A stretch of DNA of 60,171 nt from positions 1 to 60,171 of the forward strand of contig NZ_JACYTR010000027.1 of the NCBI RefSeq assembly GCF_014841215.1, in the 5' to 3' direction. Both the position numbers and the translations under genes were made by a program. A model generated the notes under the pieces. It was given only the letters and a program-made list of their open reading frames with translations. It did not search any database and was not told the origin of the DNA. The stretch's first letter is position 1. Each line of letters begins with the position of its first letter. Source of the stretch: Pseudomarimonas arenosa. Its GTDB lineage: Bacteria > Pseudomonadota > Gammaproteobacteria > Xanthomonadales > Xanthomonadaceae. Positions 8,443 through 19,098 of the stretch are shown one piece after another.

Positions 8443-11400
8443 TCTCCACCCAAACAGCCAGCTAAGCTCACCTCAATGGCATCGAGCGTCGCACTCACGG
8501 CATGCTCCAGCTGATCGCGTACTGCGAGCGCTGATTCCAGCCCGGCCGACTTGACTTGGGCCTCACACCGCGCAGCCGCTGCGGCCAGTCTTTCCAAACC
8601 TACCGTTCCACTGGTTCCTTTCAAGGTATGCAGCAGTCGCTGCACCTCATCCTGATCGGCGGCGCCCCATGCCGCATGCAATCTCTGCAGCCAATCGCGA
8701 TGATTGGCCCGAAAGCTCCGCAGCAGCCGCTCAGCCACCTCATGATTTCCACCCAAACGAAGGGTGATGCGCTCAAGATCAAGCCACGAGGATTGCAGCT
8801 CGTCTGGCGTTGCGTCGGCTACAGAGAAGTGCTCGCCTATGTCGGATTGCGGCGCCCCGTCAGGCGATCGGGCCCGCCCCTCGATCCAGCTGGCGAGGCA
8901 GGCAAACATGCGTTCGGGCTGCACGGGCTTACCAAGGTGATCGTCCATTCCCGCATCCAGGCAGCGGCGCCGATCCTCGTCCATGGCGTTCGCGGTCATC
9001 GCGATGATCGGCAAGCTCAGCCGGCCGATGCGCCGAATCTCGCGGGTCGCAGTGAAGCCATCCATACCCGGCATCTGCACATCCATCAGTACCGCGTCGA
9101 AGCGGCCACCGCGCACCTGCTCGACTGCCTGTGCGCCATCGCTGGCCAGAACCACTTCGATGCCGGCGCGACGCAGCCATTCCGATGCCACCTGACGATT
9201 GACGTCGACATCATCGACCACCAGCACGCGCTTGCCACGCAAAGAGCGCGCCGTCGCTGCATCCCAAGGAGCCTGCGTCGCACCCGCACTCGGCGCCAGC
9301 GCATCGGCCGCGGCTGCATCGAAACTCAGCGTGAAGGAGAATTCGCTACCGCGCTGAGGACGGCTTTCGGCCTGAATCTCTCCCCCCATGGCGCGCACCA
9401 GACGTTGGCTGATGGCCAGACCCAGCCCGGTGCCGCCGTACAGGCGCGAAGTGGAACTGTCTGCCTGGTGAAACGGTTTGAACAGACCCTCGACCTGCGC
9501 CTCACTCATGCCGATGCCGGTATCGCGTACGCAGAACCTCAATCGTCGGCGCGCTGTTTCACTGCCTTGCTCCTCGACGGCCAGCACCACCTGCCCGCGC
9601 TCAGTGAATTTCACTGCATTTCCGGCCAGATTCCACAGCACCTGACCCAAGCGCAGACTGTCACCGACCAGCACCAGATCAGGATCGACCGCGGGCAATA
9701 GCAGGTTCAAGCCTTTTTCTTCGGCCCGCGCCGACACCAGATCCGCGACCCGACTGAGCACATCACTCAGTCGGAAGGGCGCGTGCTCCAGTTGCAGCTT
9801 TCCGGCCTCAATCTTCGACAGGTCGAGAATGTCGTTGATGATGCCCAGCAGGGACTCACTAGCATTGCGGATCTTCGACAGATAGTCGCGCTGCTGGACG
9901 CTTAGCTCGGTTTCCAGACACAGTCGCGACATGCCGATGATGGCGTTCATCGGCGTACGGATCTCATGTGACATGTTGGCCAGGAAATCGGACTTGACCC
10001 GACTGGCCTTTTCCAACGCCTGGGTGCGCTCCTGAACCTTTCGTTCCAGCGCATCGCGCTGTCGATGCAGGTAGGCCGTGCGGACCTGGATGAACAGGAC
10101 CAGCGCAAGCAAGGTCAGCAGCGCAAACAGTACTCGCGCCCAGACGGTCTGCCACCAAGCGGGCAATACGGTCAGCGGCACTTCCAGCGGTTGCTGGGAA
10201 AAGTAGCCGGAGCGGTTGCTACCACGCACCTGCAACAGGTACTCGCCGGGTGCCAGATTGTTGTATGCCGCCTGCCGATGGCTGGCGCCGACCTCATTCC
10301 AGGCATACTCAAAACCGTGCAGGCGAAAGGCATAGCGATTGCCACCGGGCTGGCTGAAATCCAGTGCTGCAAACTCAACGCTCAAGCTGCGTTGCCCAGG
10401 CCGCAGAACCAAACGCTGGTCACTCAACGGCAATCGCGGCTGACCGTCGATGCGGATATTGGTCAGTACGATCGGTGGCTCGTAGCGCCAAGGCTGGTAG
10501 CGCCAGGGCTGCACCACCAGCAATCCCTTGCTGCCGCCGAACAGCATACGGCCATCGGCTAACGCGGCGTAGGCACGGAACCAGCCGATGCCAAACTCCA
10601 CGCCGTCGGCCAGGGTCAACTCGTGCACGCTGCCATCCGCCGGATCGTGCACGAATTGATGAGTCCAGATACGCCCCTTGCTGTCCTGCAGCAGGTTGGC
10701 TCCGAACGAGCGCCCCGTCTGCGCTGAGACCTGCTGGAACGACACCGTGCCATCGCTGTTGCGCTGTCCGAGATGCAGCCCTTCAGCGGTATCGACCCAC
10801 AGCCGTTGCTGATCGTCGATCAAGAGCCCGGTCACGCTGTGATGGATCAGGTCCGCGGACGCTGGCGAGCGAACCCGAAGCAGGCGGCTCTCGCTGGCCG
10901 AGTAGCGATACAGGCCCTGCAGTGCCCCGACCCAAAGCTGCCCTTCGGCGTCGACCTCCATGGCATTGATCGACAGGCCACTGCTGGCCAGCCCCTCGAC
11001 TGCAACCACCTGCAGTTGATCGACGCTGGGCGGCACGCGATGCAATCCGCCGAGCGAGCCAATCCACAGCGTTCCATCGGGGGCGCGCAACAGGCGTCGC
11101 ACATCGCGACCAACAAAGGTGTGGCGCTCGCCGAAGGGATCAATCTCACCGGACTCCAGGTTCAGGCGCAGCAGACTGGCGCCTCCCACCCACACCCAGC
11201 CGTCCACCGACGGTGCCAAGGCGCGCACGCGACCGGCCAGCATGCCGTTGGTGGCGGCCGGGAAGTGTCGAATGGGCGCCAGTCCATCATCGAGCAGCAG
11301 CACACCTTCGCTGGCCGAGCCCAACAATACCCGGCCATCCTGCAGCGCCAGCACGCTGTTGATATTGCCCTCGGCGAAGCCCTCGCCGAATTCCCGCAAG

Positions 11401-12509
11401 ACCTCTATCGCCTCAGCTTGCGAATCATAACGCATGAGTCCACTGCCAAAGCCGCCCAGCCATACACCGCCTGCACGGTCAAGCAACATGCTTCGGATAT
11501 CGTTGCCGGCCAGACCAAAGGGCCGGTCATGGGCATAGCTCAGCGACTGAATCAGTCGACCATCATTGCTCCGCCTCCGCTCCAGGCCGCTGCCGCGTCC
11601 GACCCAGACTTCATCATCGCTCACCTGCAGAAAGCTCTGGGCGGCACCGCGAATGTCTTCCGATCGACTGCCGGAACTGACCATGCGCAACAACTGCACT
11701 CGCTCAGGATCGATCATCGCCACCTGGCCGGTCTGCGTGCCGACCCACAGGCGACGTTGTCGATCGAGCAACAGGCTCCAAAGCACACTTCCGCTCAATG
11801 GCTGCGTACCGGAGACCGTGGCGGGCTCGGCATCGACATAGGCCTGCGCACCCAGCGCCAAGCGTTTCAATCCGTTCCAGGTGCCAATCCACAATACATT
11901 GAGTTTGGCGTCGAACTGCAGGGACTCGACCTGCAGGTCACCGGGCTGAGCTCGCTCGCCGTCGGCGTGGGTGTAGTAGCGCACGCTGATCGACTGCGGA
12001 TCGACCCGCAGCACACCGCGGGCCGAACTGGCCATGTAGATGCTGCCATCGTCGGCCTCGACAATGCTGTGCACGCTGCCACCGAGTCCAGCCTCGGTGC
12101 TGCCACTGACTGGGATTCGGGTGAACCGACCAGTGGCAGGGTCGAACATCGCCGCACCGTCGCCCTCGGTGCCAATCCACAGGCGCCCGTCCGCCGCTAC
12201 ATACAGGGTTCGAATGTAGTTGCCCGGCAATGAGGTGGGGTCGGCCGGATCGCGACTGAAGCGCCGAAATTCATAGCCATCGAAGCGCAACAGACCGACC
12301 GTGCTGCCAACCCAGATCAGGCCGGAGCGGTCTTCGGCCAAGGCGGTAACGATGTGATCAGGCAGTTGTTCGACGTTGCCAAAGCGCTGAAAGCGCATGG
12401 CGCGCTCACTGACCTGCGTGGCGGCCAGGCAACAACTGCAGCTCAGCAGCAACAGCAAGGCGGCGATGACCTTGATGTTCAGCAAGCCCGCCGGACGGCG
12501 AGACGGCAT
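8427..12509 (-). CDS. Hybrid sensor kinase with two-component-regulator propeller (TRAPP-HK-REC-HPt)
   Basis: About 1,360 residues. A signal peptide or first membrane helix is followed by a long periplasmic beta-propeller built from two-component-regulator propeller repeats (repeated [17 protein letters not shown]-like and LWIGTEGDG-like units), a Y_Y_Y domain, one transmembrane helix, a coiled coil, HisKA (His near residue 848, [14 protein letters not shown]), HATPase ([13 protein letters not shown]), a receiver ([11 protein letters not shown], Asp in [11 protein letters not shown]) and a C-terminal HPt ([13 protein letters not shown]). Such proteins usually control polysaccharide use or surface behaviour. 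A TTG-initiated extension to 12539 is possible; ATG 12509 is preferred because the hydrophobic signal follows it. The signal sensed is unknown. Confidence 0.92.
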   Translation of the reverse strand: MPSRRPAGLLNIKVIAALLLLLSCSCCLAATQVSERAMRFQRFGNVEQLPDHIVTALAEDRSGLIWVGSTVGLLRFDGYEFRRFSRDPADPTSLPGNYIRTLYVAADGRLWIGTEGDGAAMFDPATGRFTRIPVSGSTEAGLGGSVHSIVEADDGSIYMASSARGVLRVDPQSISVRYYTHADGERAQPGDLQVESLQFDAKLNVLWIGTWNGLKRLALGAQAYVDAEPATVSGTQPLSGSVLWSLLLDRQRRLWVGTQTGQVAMIDPERVQLLRMVSSGSRSEDIRGAAQSFLQVSDDEVWVGRGSGLERRRSNDGRLIQSLSYAHDRPFGLAGNDIRSMLLDRAGGVWLGGFGSGLMRYDSQAEAIEVLREFGEGFAEGNINSVLALQDGRVLLGSASEGVLLLDDGLAPIRHFPAATNGMLAGRVRALAPSVDGWVWVGGASLLRLNLESGEIDPFGERHTFVGRDVRRLLRAPDGTLWIGSLGGLHRVPPSVDQLQVVAVEGLASSGLSINAMEVDAEGQLWVGALQGLYRYSASESRLLRVRSPASADLIHHSVTGLLIDDQQRLWVDTAEGLHLGQRNSDGTVSFQQVSAQTGRSFGANLLQDSKGRIWTHQFVHDPADGSVHELTLADGVEFGIGWFRAYAALADGRMLFGGSKGLLVVQPWRYQPWRYEPPIVLTNIRIDGQPRLPLSDQRLVLRPGQRSLSVEFAALDFSQPGGNRYAFRLHGFEYAWNEVGASHRQAAYNNLAPGEYLLQVRGSNRSGYFSQQPLEVPLTVLPAWWQTVWARVLFALLTLLALVLFIQVRTAYLHRQRDALERKVQERTQALEKASRVKSDFLANMSHEIRTPMNAIIGMSRLCLETELSVQQRDYLSKIRNASESLLGIINDILDLSKIEAGKLQLEHAPFRLSDVLSRVADLVSARAEEKGLNLLLPAVDPDLVLVGDSLRLGQVLWNLAGNAVKFTERGQVVLAVEEQGSETARRRLRFCVRDTGIGMSEAQVEGLFKPFHQADSSTSRLYGGTGLGLAISQRLVRAMGGEIQAESRPQRGSEFSFTLSFDAAAADALAPSAGATQAPWDAATARSLRGKRVLVVDDVDVNRQVASEWLRRAGIEVVLASDGAQAVEQVRGGRFDAVLMDVQMPGMDGFTATREIRRIGRLSLPIIAMTANAMDEDRRRCLDAGMDDHLGKPVQPERMFACLASWIEGRARSPDGAPQSDIGEHFSVADATPDELQSSWLDLERITLRLGGNHEVAERLLRSFRANHRDWLQRLHAAWGAADQDEVQRLLHTLKGTSGTVGLERLAAAAARCEAQVKSAGLESALAVRDQLEHAVSATLDAIEVSLAGCLGGDQAAR

Positions 12510-12622
12510 CAGCTTGCGGATCGCGGAGTGACCAAACAAAGCGCTCCCCAGTCAGGCCCGGGCGAGCGCTGAGTATACGGGGCCCGTACGCCTGTTCGAC
12601 GTGAGCGATCGGCAACCGCCAG

Positions 12623-13384
12623 TCAGTCGTTGCTGGCGTCTTCCGCGTCGGTCTTGCTGTGCGGCAGACTGCGTGCGGCGATCAAGCCGACCTCGTACAG
12701 CAGGCACATCGGGATGGCCAGCATCAGTTGCGAGACCACGTCTGGCGGGGTCAGGATGGCGGCGATGACGAAGGCACCGACGATCACATAGGGTCGCGCC
12801 TCGCGCAGTTGCTCGTCGCTCAGCCAGCCCAGCGTGCGCACGATAACCACTGCCACCGGCACTTCGAAACAAAATCCGAAGGCGATGAAGATCACCAGCA
12901 CGAAATCAAGGTACTTGGCGATGTCGGTCTTCATCGCCACGCCATCCGGCGTCATTGCGGTGAGGAAGCCGAACACCGTCGGCAACACAAAGAACCAGGC
13001 GAATGCACAACCGAGATAGAACAGCAGCGAAGCGGATACCAGCAACGGGCGCGCCAATCGTTGCTCGTGGCGGTACAAGCCAGGCGCCACAAATGCCCAC
13101 AGCTGGTAAATCACCATCGGCATGGAGATCACCAGGGCGGTGACGAAGGCCAGTTTCAACGGAGCGAAGAACGGGCTGGCCGGGTCGATGGCAATGATTT
13201 CACCACCGGCCGGCAGCACATTGAGCAGTGGCTGGGCAAACTGCGTGTACAGTTGCTGGGCAAAGGGCATCAGCGCAGCAAACACCAGCATCACAGTGAC
13301 CACCGCGCGCAGCAACCGACCACGCAGTTCCACCAGATGCGCTACGAAACTCTCGCCGCGATCTTCCTCTGCACTGCCGCTCAT
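12623..13384 (-). CDS. tatC: Twin-arginine translocase subunit TatC
   Basis: 253 residues, the usual TatC length, with six predicted membrane helices. The N-terminal signature SFVAHLVELRGRLL belongs to the site that docks twin-arginine signal peptides. The protein forms the inner-membrane receptor complex with TatB for export of folded proteins. The ATG overlaps the tatB stop by 4 bp, so the two are translationally coupled. The C-terminal tail is acidic (KTDAEDASND). Confidence 0.97.
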   Translation of the reverse strand: MSGSAEEDRGESFVAHLVELRGRLLRAVVTVMLVFAALMPFAQQLYTQFAQPLLNVLPAGGEIIAIDPASPFFAPLKLAFVTALVISMPMVIYQLWAFVAPGLYRHEQRLARPLLVSASLLFYLGCAFAWFFVLPTVFGFLTAMTPDGVAMKTDIAKYLDFVLVIFIAFGFCFEVPVAVVIVRTLGWLSDEQLREARPYVIVGAFVIAAILTPPDVVSQLMLAIPMCLLYEVGLIAARSLPHSKTDAEDASND

Positions 13385-13836
13385 TTGTGGCCGACTTCCT
13401 GCGCGTCTTGCACGGCGGGCGGAGCGGTTGCCTTGCCCGGCCCGGCCTCCTCGCGCTCGGCCTCTGCCTGCAGCGGTTCGCGCATCGCCCGCTCATCGTC
13501 AGCGCTGGCATCGTCGGATGTAACAGGTTGATCGACAGCGCTGTCTGTGCCATTCGCCGACACCGGCTCCTGAACTGAACGTTCCAGCGCCTTGGCATCG
13601 GAGGCGATCGACTGTCCCAGGCGATCGAGTTCGTTGGCCTCTTGCTGCAGGCTCTTCTTTAGATCAGCTTCCGCCAATTCGCGCTCCAACTCGTTGCGCA
13701 CCGAGTACCAGGTAGCGCGGGCACGCCGCATCCACAGCCCGGCAGTGCGCGCGGCGCGCGGCAAGCGTTCCGGTCCCAACACCAGCAGACCGACGATGCC
13801 GATCAGCAGCAATTCGAAAAAGCCGATATCAAACAT
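13381..13836 (-). CDS. tatB: Twin-arginine translocase subunit TatB
   Basis: 151 residues: one N-terminal membrane helix (MFDIGFFELLLIGIVGLLVLG) containing the conserved Glu near position 8, the PERLP hinge, an amphipathic helix and a long charged, low-conservation tail. TatB binds TatC to form the signal-peptide receptor. It is the middle gene of tatABC, 68 bp after tatA. Confidence 0.96.
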   Translation of the reverse strand: MFDIGFFELLLIGIVGLLVLGPERLPRAARTAGLWMRRARATWYSVRNELERELAEADLKKSLQQEANELDRLGQSIASDAKALERSVQEPVSANGTDSAVDQPVTSDDASADDERAMREPLQAEAEREEAGPGKATAPPAVQDAQEVGHK

Positions 13837-13904
13837 CGCCGAAAATCTGGGGCTTCGATCGGTAAGCGGGACGGCCCCGCGGGCCAGGTTGAACGCGGGT
13901 CAAG

Positions 13905-14141
13905 CTAGTCCTGACGCGATTTCTGCGCGCTACTCGCCTGCCCGTCGTTCTGCTTGGTAGGCGAATCCAACTTGCTCTGCTCAGCGCTCTTGTCGTCGCC
14001 CTCGTTCTCGGCCAGACCCTTCTTGAAGCTGCGAATGGCGGCGCCCAGATCGCCACCGACATTGCGCAGTTTCTTGGTGCCGAACAGCAGCACCACGACC
14101 AGCAAGACGACCAACCAGTGCCAAAGGCTGAAACTACCCAT
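13905..14141 (-). CDS. tatA: Twin-arginine translocase subunit TatA
   Basis: 78 residues with one membrane helix (about 6-22), the FGTKKL hinge, the amphipathic helix [15 protein letters not shown] and a hydrophilic Ser/Gln/Lys-rich tail. TatA polymerises into the translocation pore recruited by TatBC. It is the first gene of the leftward tatABC operon. Confidence 0.96.
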   Translation of the reverse strand: MGSFSLWHWLVVLLVVVLLFGTKKLRNVGGDLGAAIRSFKKGLAENEGDDKSAEQSKLDSPTKQNDGQASSAQKSRQD

Positions 14142-14249
14142 GAGTCAACAATCCTTGAATGAACCTTTCAATGATACCGCGCCATTGCGACAGGCGCGGA
14201 CCAGACTGATGGCAGTTGCAAGTCGGCCGAGACTCGGTCCACCGTGGTA

Positions 14250-14939
14250 TCAGCGCGCCGAATACTCTTCCAGGCGGTCGCGCAGGTCGACGATAGAATC
14301 ATCGGGTCGCCCGACCCGGCCTTCGATGATTGCCCGGGCGGTGGTGTTGCGGCCGTACACCGCCTGATTGGCACGATTGTCGATCGAGATCACCGCACCA
14401 TCCAGGGCCACACCCGCAAACAGGCCACGTGCACGTGAGTAACTGTAGATCTCCGCTTTCAGGTCACCATCGGTCGAGGCCGCTGCGGTGCGACCGACTG
14501 GACCGGCCGCCACTGAGGCATCCGCGCCCAAGGTGAACTTGCCATTGACGATGGTAGCGACGCCGCGCTGACTGCGGAACACCAGCACCACATCGGTCGA
14601 CTGCACGCCGGCCTGGAAGCCAACACTGGCGCCGGCCAGCTTGATGAAGCTCGGGTTCGACCAGGTGCCGTCCTCGGTGCGCACCATCACCACCCCCTTG
14701 CCGGCTCGGCCACCGATAACGAAACCCGCCTTGACCACATTCGGGATGATGGCGATGGCGCGCGCGTCGCGCAGCAGCTTGGTTGGAATCGACTGCTCGG
14801 GCATGCGCATGATTTCATCCATCACCACCACGGCATCATTGACGCGCTTGTTCTCTTTCTCGCCCGCGCTCGCCGTCAGGCAGCCGAGCATGCTCAGCAG
14901 GAAGGCGAAAGTCAGCTTGTATGTGTTCACTCGATGCAC
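14250..14939 (-). CDS. Exported SYLF (Ysc84-like) domain protein
   Basis: 229 residues: a signal peptide (about 1-25, ending near TASAG) and a SYLF lipid-binding domain over the rest, recognisable from the AIAIIPNVVKAGFVIGGRAGKGV core, the TWSNPSFIKLAGASVGFQAG segment and FTLGADASVAAGPVGR. Family members bind phosphoinositides or anionic lipids; the bacterial function is not well established. It starts with GTG and has only a weak ribosome-binding site. It lies 108 bp upstream of tatA in the same orientation, so joint transcription is possible but not shown. Confidence 0.88.
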   Translation of the reverse strand: MHRVNTYKLTFAFLLSMLGCLTASAGEKENKRVNDAVVVMDEIMRMPEQSIPTKLLRDARAIAIIPNVVKAGFVIGGRAGKGVVMVRTEDGTWSNPSFIKLAGASVGFQAGVQSTDVVLVFRSQRGVATIVNGKFTLGADASVAAGPVGRTAAASTDGDLKAEIYSYSRARGLFAGVALDGAVISIDNRANQAVYGRNTTARAIIEGRVGRPDDSIVDLRDRLEEYSAR

Positions 14940-15103
14940 CCACTCGGATCAACGGTTGGACGGGATAGCCTGAACTTGCGCAGGCAACTCGCTGGCGATG
15001 CTAGGCGGGCCAGCATTAACTCAAGGTTATCGGAGTGAATCCGGCGCCAGGGCAATCGGGGTTCGGCCAGCCGCCTACCCGCGGTTGGCGGCGTTCGCGG
15101 GCC

Positions 15104-16003
15104 TCAGGAAGTTTGGCGCAGGCGGCGAGCGCCTACGGCGACGGTCACAACACCGATCAGCCACAGCACCCACGGTGCTGCCACTGGCACCGCCTCAGGG
15201 GCGGCCGCCTGACCACCCGGCGTCGTTGAACACGGTGCCACCGGTGCGATCGCCAGGCCCTTCATGCCGACATCGTGATTGATCGTCGACACCACGGTCG
15301 CCGCGCCGGTTTGCAGGTCGACGCGGGCCACGCGTGTCGGGCGCGACGCATCGCGCGGGTCGAGCACCGCCCAGAGCACGCCACTGGCGTCGAAGTCGAG
15401 CCCGACATTCTCATTCGGACCACCGACTCCGAGCGCACCGACCAGGGTGGCAGCGGCACTGTCGCGATCGATTCGATACAGACCAGCATTATTGCCGACG
15501 CTTACGCCGTACAGCTGTTCGCCGCGTCCGGCCAATCCAGACAGTGCAGCGCCAGTACTGCCGACACGGCGCACCTCGGCATTGCCACGATTGACCTCCC
15601 ACAACTCGCCGGTTTCTGAACTCAGCCAGAGCCGGTTGTCACAGGTGAATGCCAAGCCATAATCGAGCTGACCTTCGGGCCCCAGACCCGCCAGACCACT
15701 CAGCTGCCCAATCAGATTGCCCTGCCCGGTCGCTGAGTTGATCCGGATCAGGAAGTCGGTAGCTACGCCGCCCGAGCCGGCACTGGCATCGACCGCGCCC
15801 AGCAATTGGCCGCCGCTGTCCAGCGCCAGACCTTCGATATCGTTGTAGCCCACAGGCCCGATCAGGGTGAACTGACCGCTGCCGAGATCCAGGCGATAAA
15901 GATCACGGAAACCCACCCCATAGGCCATGGGCTCGGCCGCAAGCTGGCTCGACAGTAGTAGTAGTGCCACCAGCCAAAGCCGGAGCACGCCGCGGGGACG
16001 CAT
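15104..16003 (-). CDS. Exported propeller-like protein with CTERM-type C-terminal anchor
   Basis: 299 residues. A signal peptide (about 1-22) precedes repeated short units of the type LYRLDLGSGQFTLIG and LIRINSATGQGNLIG, which suggest a beta-propeller. A C-terminal tail follows: VPVAAPWVLWL plus a hydrophobic stretch and a basic end (GARRLRQTS). That Pro-motif, membrane helix and Arg-cluster layout resembles the PEP/IPTL-CTERM sorting class. The start at 16003 has AAGGA 7 nt upstream; an extension to 16135 lacks support. Function unknown. Nearest description: outer-surface or periplasmic propeller of the DUF4394/SMP-30-like kind. Confidence 0.75.
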   Translation of the reverse strand: MRPRGVLRLWLVALLLLSSQLAAEPMAYGVGFRDLYRLDLGSGQFTLIGPVGYNDIEGLALDSGGQLLGAVDASAGSGGVATDFLIRINSATGQGNLIGQLSGLAGLGPEGQLDYGLAFTCDNRLWLSSETGELWEVNRGNAEVRRVGSTGAALSGLAGRGEQLYGVSVGNNAGLYRIDRDSAAATLVGALGVGGPNENVGLDFDASGVLWAVLDPRDASRPTRVARVDLQTGAATVVSTINHDVGMKGLAIAPVAPCSTTPGGQAAAPEAVPVAAPWVLWLIGVVTVAVGARRLRQTS

Positions 16004-16268
16004 CGGGTCGTCCTTTTCGTTGTAAGTTTTGTGGGCAATCGTCACTGCGCCTGTTCCGGCGCTGCTATCAGGATAGCAAGGGATCCGGCCAGGCGGAAGC
16101 TCTGCCCCGTGCAAGATGGCCACCGCGGAGCTCAACCGTGCTCACGGCATCGGCACGGATTGCGTTGGAGAACAAGCTATCATGGCCGCCCGCGCCCAGC
16201 GGCGTGTGACCGCGCCTCGACCTTGGGTGCCCCGATCGTAGCCATTCGCTGACCAGCCAGGGCCAGGC

Positions 16269-17369
16269 ATGCAATTCAAGGGAATGACCTCTCCACAGCA
16301 CGCCACGGACGAGTTCACCGGGGTCTTGCTGGTGAACCTGGGCACACCGGAAGCACCAACGCCCGCCGCGGTACGGCGCTATCTGGCCGAGTTTCTGTCC
16401 GACCCACGGGTGGTCGAACTGCCGCGTGCCGTGTGGCTGCCCCTCCTCTACGGCGTAATCCTGCCATTTCGCTCGCCGCGATCGGCCCGCGCCTACGCCT
16501 CGATCTGGACCCCGCAGGGCTCACCGCTGAGGGTGTTCAGTCAGCAGTTGGCCGAAGACCTCGATCAGCATCTGGCTCGGTTGGGCTGCCGAGTGCGGCT
16601 GGCACTGGCCATGCGCTACGGCGCGCCGTCGATCGCCTCGGTGCTAGACCAGTGGCGCGACGCAGGTCTGCGCCGGCTGCTGGTGCTGCCGCTGTACCCG
16701 CAGTATTCGGCCACCACCTCGGCCAGCGTGTTCGATGCGGTGATGGACCAGCTGAAAACCTGGCGCTGGACACCAGAGCTGCGTTGGATCAACGACTACT
16801 ACCAGGAGCCCGGCTGGATCGCGGCGGTGGCCGAACGCATTCGCGAGTTTCGCGCCAGTAACGGCGCCGGCCAGCATTTGCTGTTCTCCTTTCACGGCTT
16901 ACCGCAACGCAATCTGATCCAGGGCGACCCTTATTTCTGCCAATGTCAGGCCTCGGCCCGTCGCATCGCCACCCGTCTAGGGCTCGCGGAGGGGCACTGG
17001 TCGATCAGCTTTCAGTCGCGCGTCGGCAAGCAAGTCTGGCTACAGCCCTACACCGAAACACATCTTGCCGATTTGGCCAGTAAGGGCATCAAACAGGTGG
17101 ACGTGGTCTGCCCCGGTTTTGCCGTCGACTGCCTGGAAACACTGGAGGAGATCGCAGAACGCGCAGCCGAGCACTTTCTCGCCAGCGGCGGTGAGCAGTT
17201 GCGCTACGTGCCGGCGTTGAATGCCGAAGCCTCACACGTGCAGCTGCTGGGTCGTCTGATCCAGCGGCATGGACGCGGTTGGCCGGGCCTGGACACCGCT
17301 ACCGCAGAGCTCGCCGAGCCAGGGCGCGAACAGCGCGTGGCCGCGTATCGAGGGCCGCAGGCACCATGA
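16269..17369 (+). CDS. hemH: Ferrochelatase
   Basis: 366 residues. The enzyme inserts ferrous iron into protoporphyrin IX, the last step of protoheme synthesis. Landmarks are GVLLVNLGTPEAPTPAAVRRYL near the N-terminus, the PLYPQYSATTSAS segment, the catalytic His motif LLFSFHGLPQRN, the SFQSRVGKQVWLQPYTE motif and VVCPGFAVDCLETLEEI near the end. Its stop overlaps the next gene by 4 bp (ATGA). A start at the internal ATG 16284 is possible but has no better ribosome-binding site. Confidence 0.97.
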   Translation: MQFKGMTSPQHATDEFTGVLLVNLGTPEAPTPAAVRRYLAEFLSDPRVVELPRAVWLPLLYGVILPFRSPRSARAYASIWTPQGSPLRVFSQQLAEDLDQHLARLGCRVRLALAMRYGAPSIASVLDQWRDAGLRRLLVLPLYPQYSATTSASVFDAVMDQLKTWRWTPELRWINDYYQEPGWIAAVAERIREFRASNGAGQHLLFSFHGLPQRNLIQGDPYFCQCQASARRIATRLGLAEGHWSISFQSRVGKQVWLQPYTETHLADLASKGIKQVDVVCPGFAVDCLETLEEIAERAAEHFLASGGEQLRYVPALNAEASHVQLLGRLIQRHGRGWPGLDTATAELAEPGREQRVAAYRGPQAP

Positions 17370-18208
17370 GCCACGCCCAGGAGCTACGCGCCACCGGCCG
17401 TGTCGAACTGACTGCCCTGCGCTTCAATCGCGGTGCAGGGCTCAAGGTCCTGGCCCTGCATGGCTGGCTCGACAACGCGATGAGTTTCGCGCCCTTGGCC
17501 GCGGCCTGGCCGGAGGCCGAGATCACCGCACTGGAGTTTGCCGGCCACGGTCATTCACAGCACCTACCGCCCGGCGCCTGGTACCACTTGATCGATTACC
17601 TCGACGATATCAGCGCCGGCATGACGCTGATGACCGAGGGCTGCGATCTGCTGCTCGGCCATTCCCTTGGCGGCGCCAGCGCCACCGCATTCGCCGCCGC
17701 GCGACCGGCACAGGTACCGCGAATGGCACTGATCGAAGCGCTCGGCCCGATCGCCTATGCACCGGAAGTTGCGACCCAGGCGCTGCGCACTGGCCTCGAC
17801 GAACGCGCCGCACTGGCCAGCAAGCAACTGCGCCTGTTCGAATCGATTGAACAAGCTGTTGCCGCGCGCCTGGCGGCCAACCGCATGCAGCCGGAAAGTG
17901 CACGCCTGCTGGTCGAACGTAGCCTGAGGGTGGCCGGCGAGGGCTGGTGCTGGGCTAGTGACCCACGCCTGCGCGTCGCCAACCCGTTGCGGCTGAGTGA
18001 GGCCGCAATCCAGAACTGGATCGCCGCCATCGAGTGCAAGGTCTGCCTGATTGCCGCCGACCATCCACCGCCCTACTTCACCGAAGCCACTCGCCAATCG
18101 CGCATTGCCTGTCTTCGCGATTCGGAACAGCACATTCTGCCCGGTCATCACCATCTGCATATGGATGATCCGCAGGCCGTAGCCGCAGTGTTGAAACAGT
18201 TTGTGTAA
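17366..18208 (+). CDS. Alpha/beta-hydrolase
   Basis: 280 residues with an alpha/beta-hydrolase fold: an LALHGWLDNAMSF oxyanion-hole segment, nucleophile elbow GHSLGG (Ser near residue 98), and a late GHHHLHMDDP segment carrying the likely catalytic His. The substrate is unknown. The ATG overlaps the hemH stop, so the two are translationally coupled. The frame extends upstream inside hemH, but that extension is rejected. Confidence 0.9.
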   Translation: MSHAQELRATGRVELTALRFNRGAGLKVLALHGWLDNAMSFAPLAAAWPEAEITALEFAGHGHSQHLPPGAWYHLIDYLDDISAGMTLMTEGCDLLLGHSLGGASATAFAAARPAQVPRMALIEALGPIAYAPEVATQALRTGLDERAALASKQLRLFESIEQAVAARLAANRMQPESARLLVERSLRVAGEGWCWASDPRLRVANPLRLSEAAIQNWIAAIECKVCLIAADHPPPYFTEATRQSRIACLRDSEQHILPGHHHLHMDDPQAVAAVLKQFV

Positions 18209-18337
18209 GGCGGGGAGCGCTACGGTATTGCGGGGAATCAATGGGTTGTGCCATCGATCCATGGCAACGGGCGGCCGGTCGCTGCGGTTTGGCAAACGGC
18301 AGGAGGCTCCGTGCACCGCAGGAGTCTCTGAACTTGT

Positions 18338-19087
18338 TCAGAGATTCCCTAACAACGCCGCCAGCTCCTGCTTCAGTGCCAGCCCGTGCTGGCGCAGCCA
18401 GCGGCGCTGCGGCCGCCAGTCACCGAAGCGCGCTTCGACCTCGCGCCAGAACGCGGGGGAATGATTGGGCTGAATCAGATGACACAGCTCATGCACCAGC
18501 ACGTAGCGGTAGGCATCGTCCGGCGCCAGGATCAGCGCCAGATCCAGTGACAGCGTCCCCCCCGGATTCAAGGCGCCCCACAGCGAGCGCAGCGGGTGCA
18601 GGCGAAAGCGCTGCGGTACGCGCGGCAAGCCGGGCAACAGCGCTGGCAACCAGCGACCAAGGTCGGCACGTGCCTGGGCCTGATAGAAGTCAGCCAGCAG
18701 CCTGCCCAGTCGTTGCTCACTGAACCCGGCCGGCGCCTCGATACACACGGTTGCGTCAGCCAGCTGGATACGGGCAAAGCGCGCCTCACGCCATACGATG
18801 GGGCGCGTCTCGCCGCGCAGCGGCAGGTGGTCGCGCTCGCGCAGCCCAGGTAGCTGTGGCGGTCGGTGCAGCTGCCACTGCTGACTCAGCCAGCCGCGGT
18901 GCTGCTCGACGAAGGATTCAGCCTGCCGCTCCGAAACACCCGGTGGCAAGGTCAGGCGCGCGCCCGCTTCAGACACCGTAAGTCGAAGTCGCCGGGCGCG
19001 CGGCTCAACCACCCAGCGCACTTGCAGCGGCGCACCGGATTCATCCACCGCACCGGCCAGCTCACGCACTTGAACCTGTCGTTTCAT
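18338..19087 (-). CDS. YgjP-like M48-type metallopeptidase (DUF45)
   Basis: 249 residues. The zinc motif HELCH (in VHELCHLIQPNHSPAFW) and the trailing VEARFGDWRPQRRWL are characteristic of the YgjP/DUF45 (WLM-like) family, whose fold is SprT-like. Cytoplasmic; substrate not established. It ends 11 bp before the next leftward gene starts its 3' end, so it is likely the last gene of the ttcA-rdgC side. Confidence 0.88.
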   Translation of the reverse strand: MKRQVQVRELAGAVDESGAPLQVRWVVEPRARRLRLTVSEAGARLTLPPGVSERQAESFVEQHRGWLSQQWQLHRPPQLPGLRERDHLPLRGETRPIVWREARFARIQLADATVCIEAPAGFSEQRLGRLLADFYQAQARADLGRWLPALLPGLPRVPQRFRLHPLRSLWGALNPGGTLSLDLALILAPDDAYRYVLVHELCHLIQPNHSPAFWREVEARFGDWRPQRRWLRQHGLALKQELAALLGNL

Positions 19088-19098
19088 CTGCGACCGAG

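Noticed and set aside
10773-12233. 486-codon rightward frame inside the hybrid kinase gene
   Set aside because: Antisense shadow of high-GC coding sequence; composition rich in Gln/His/Arg with no domain, while the opposite strand encodes clear propeller repeats.
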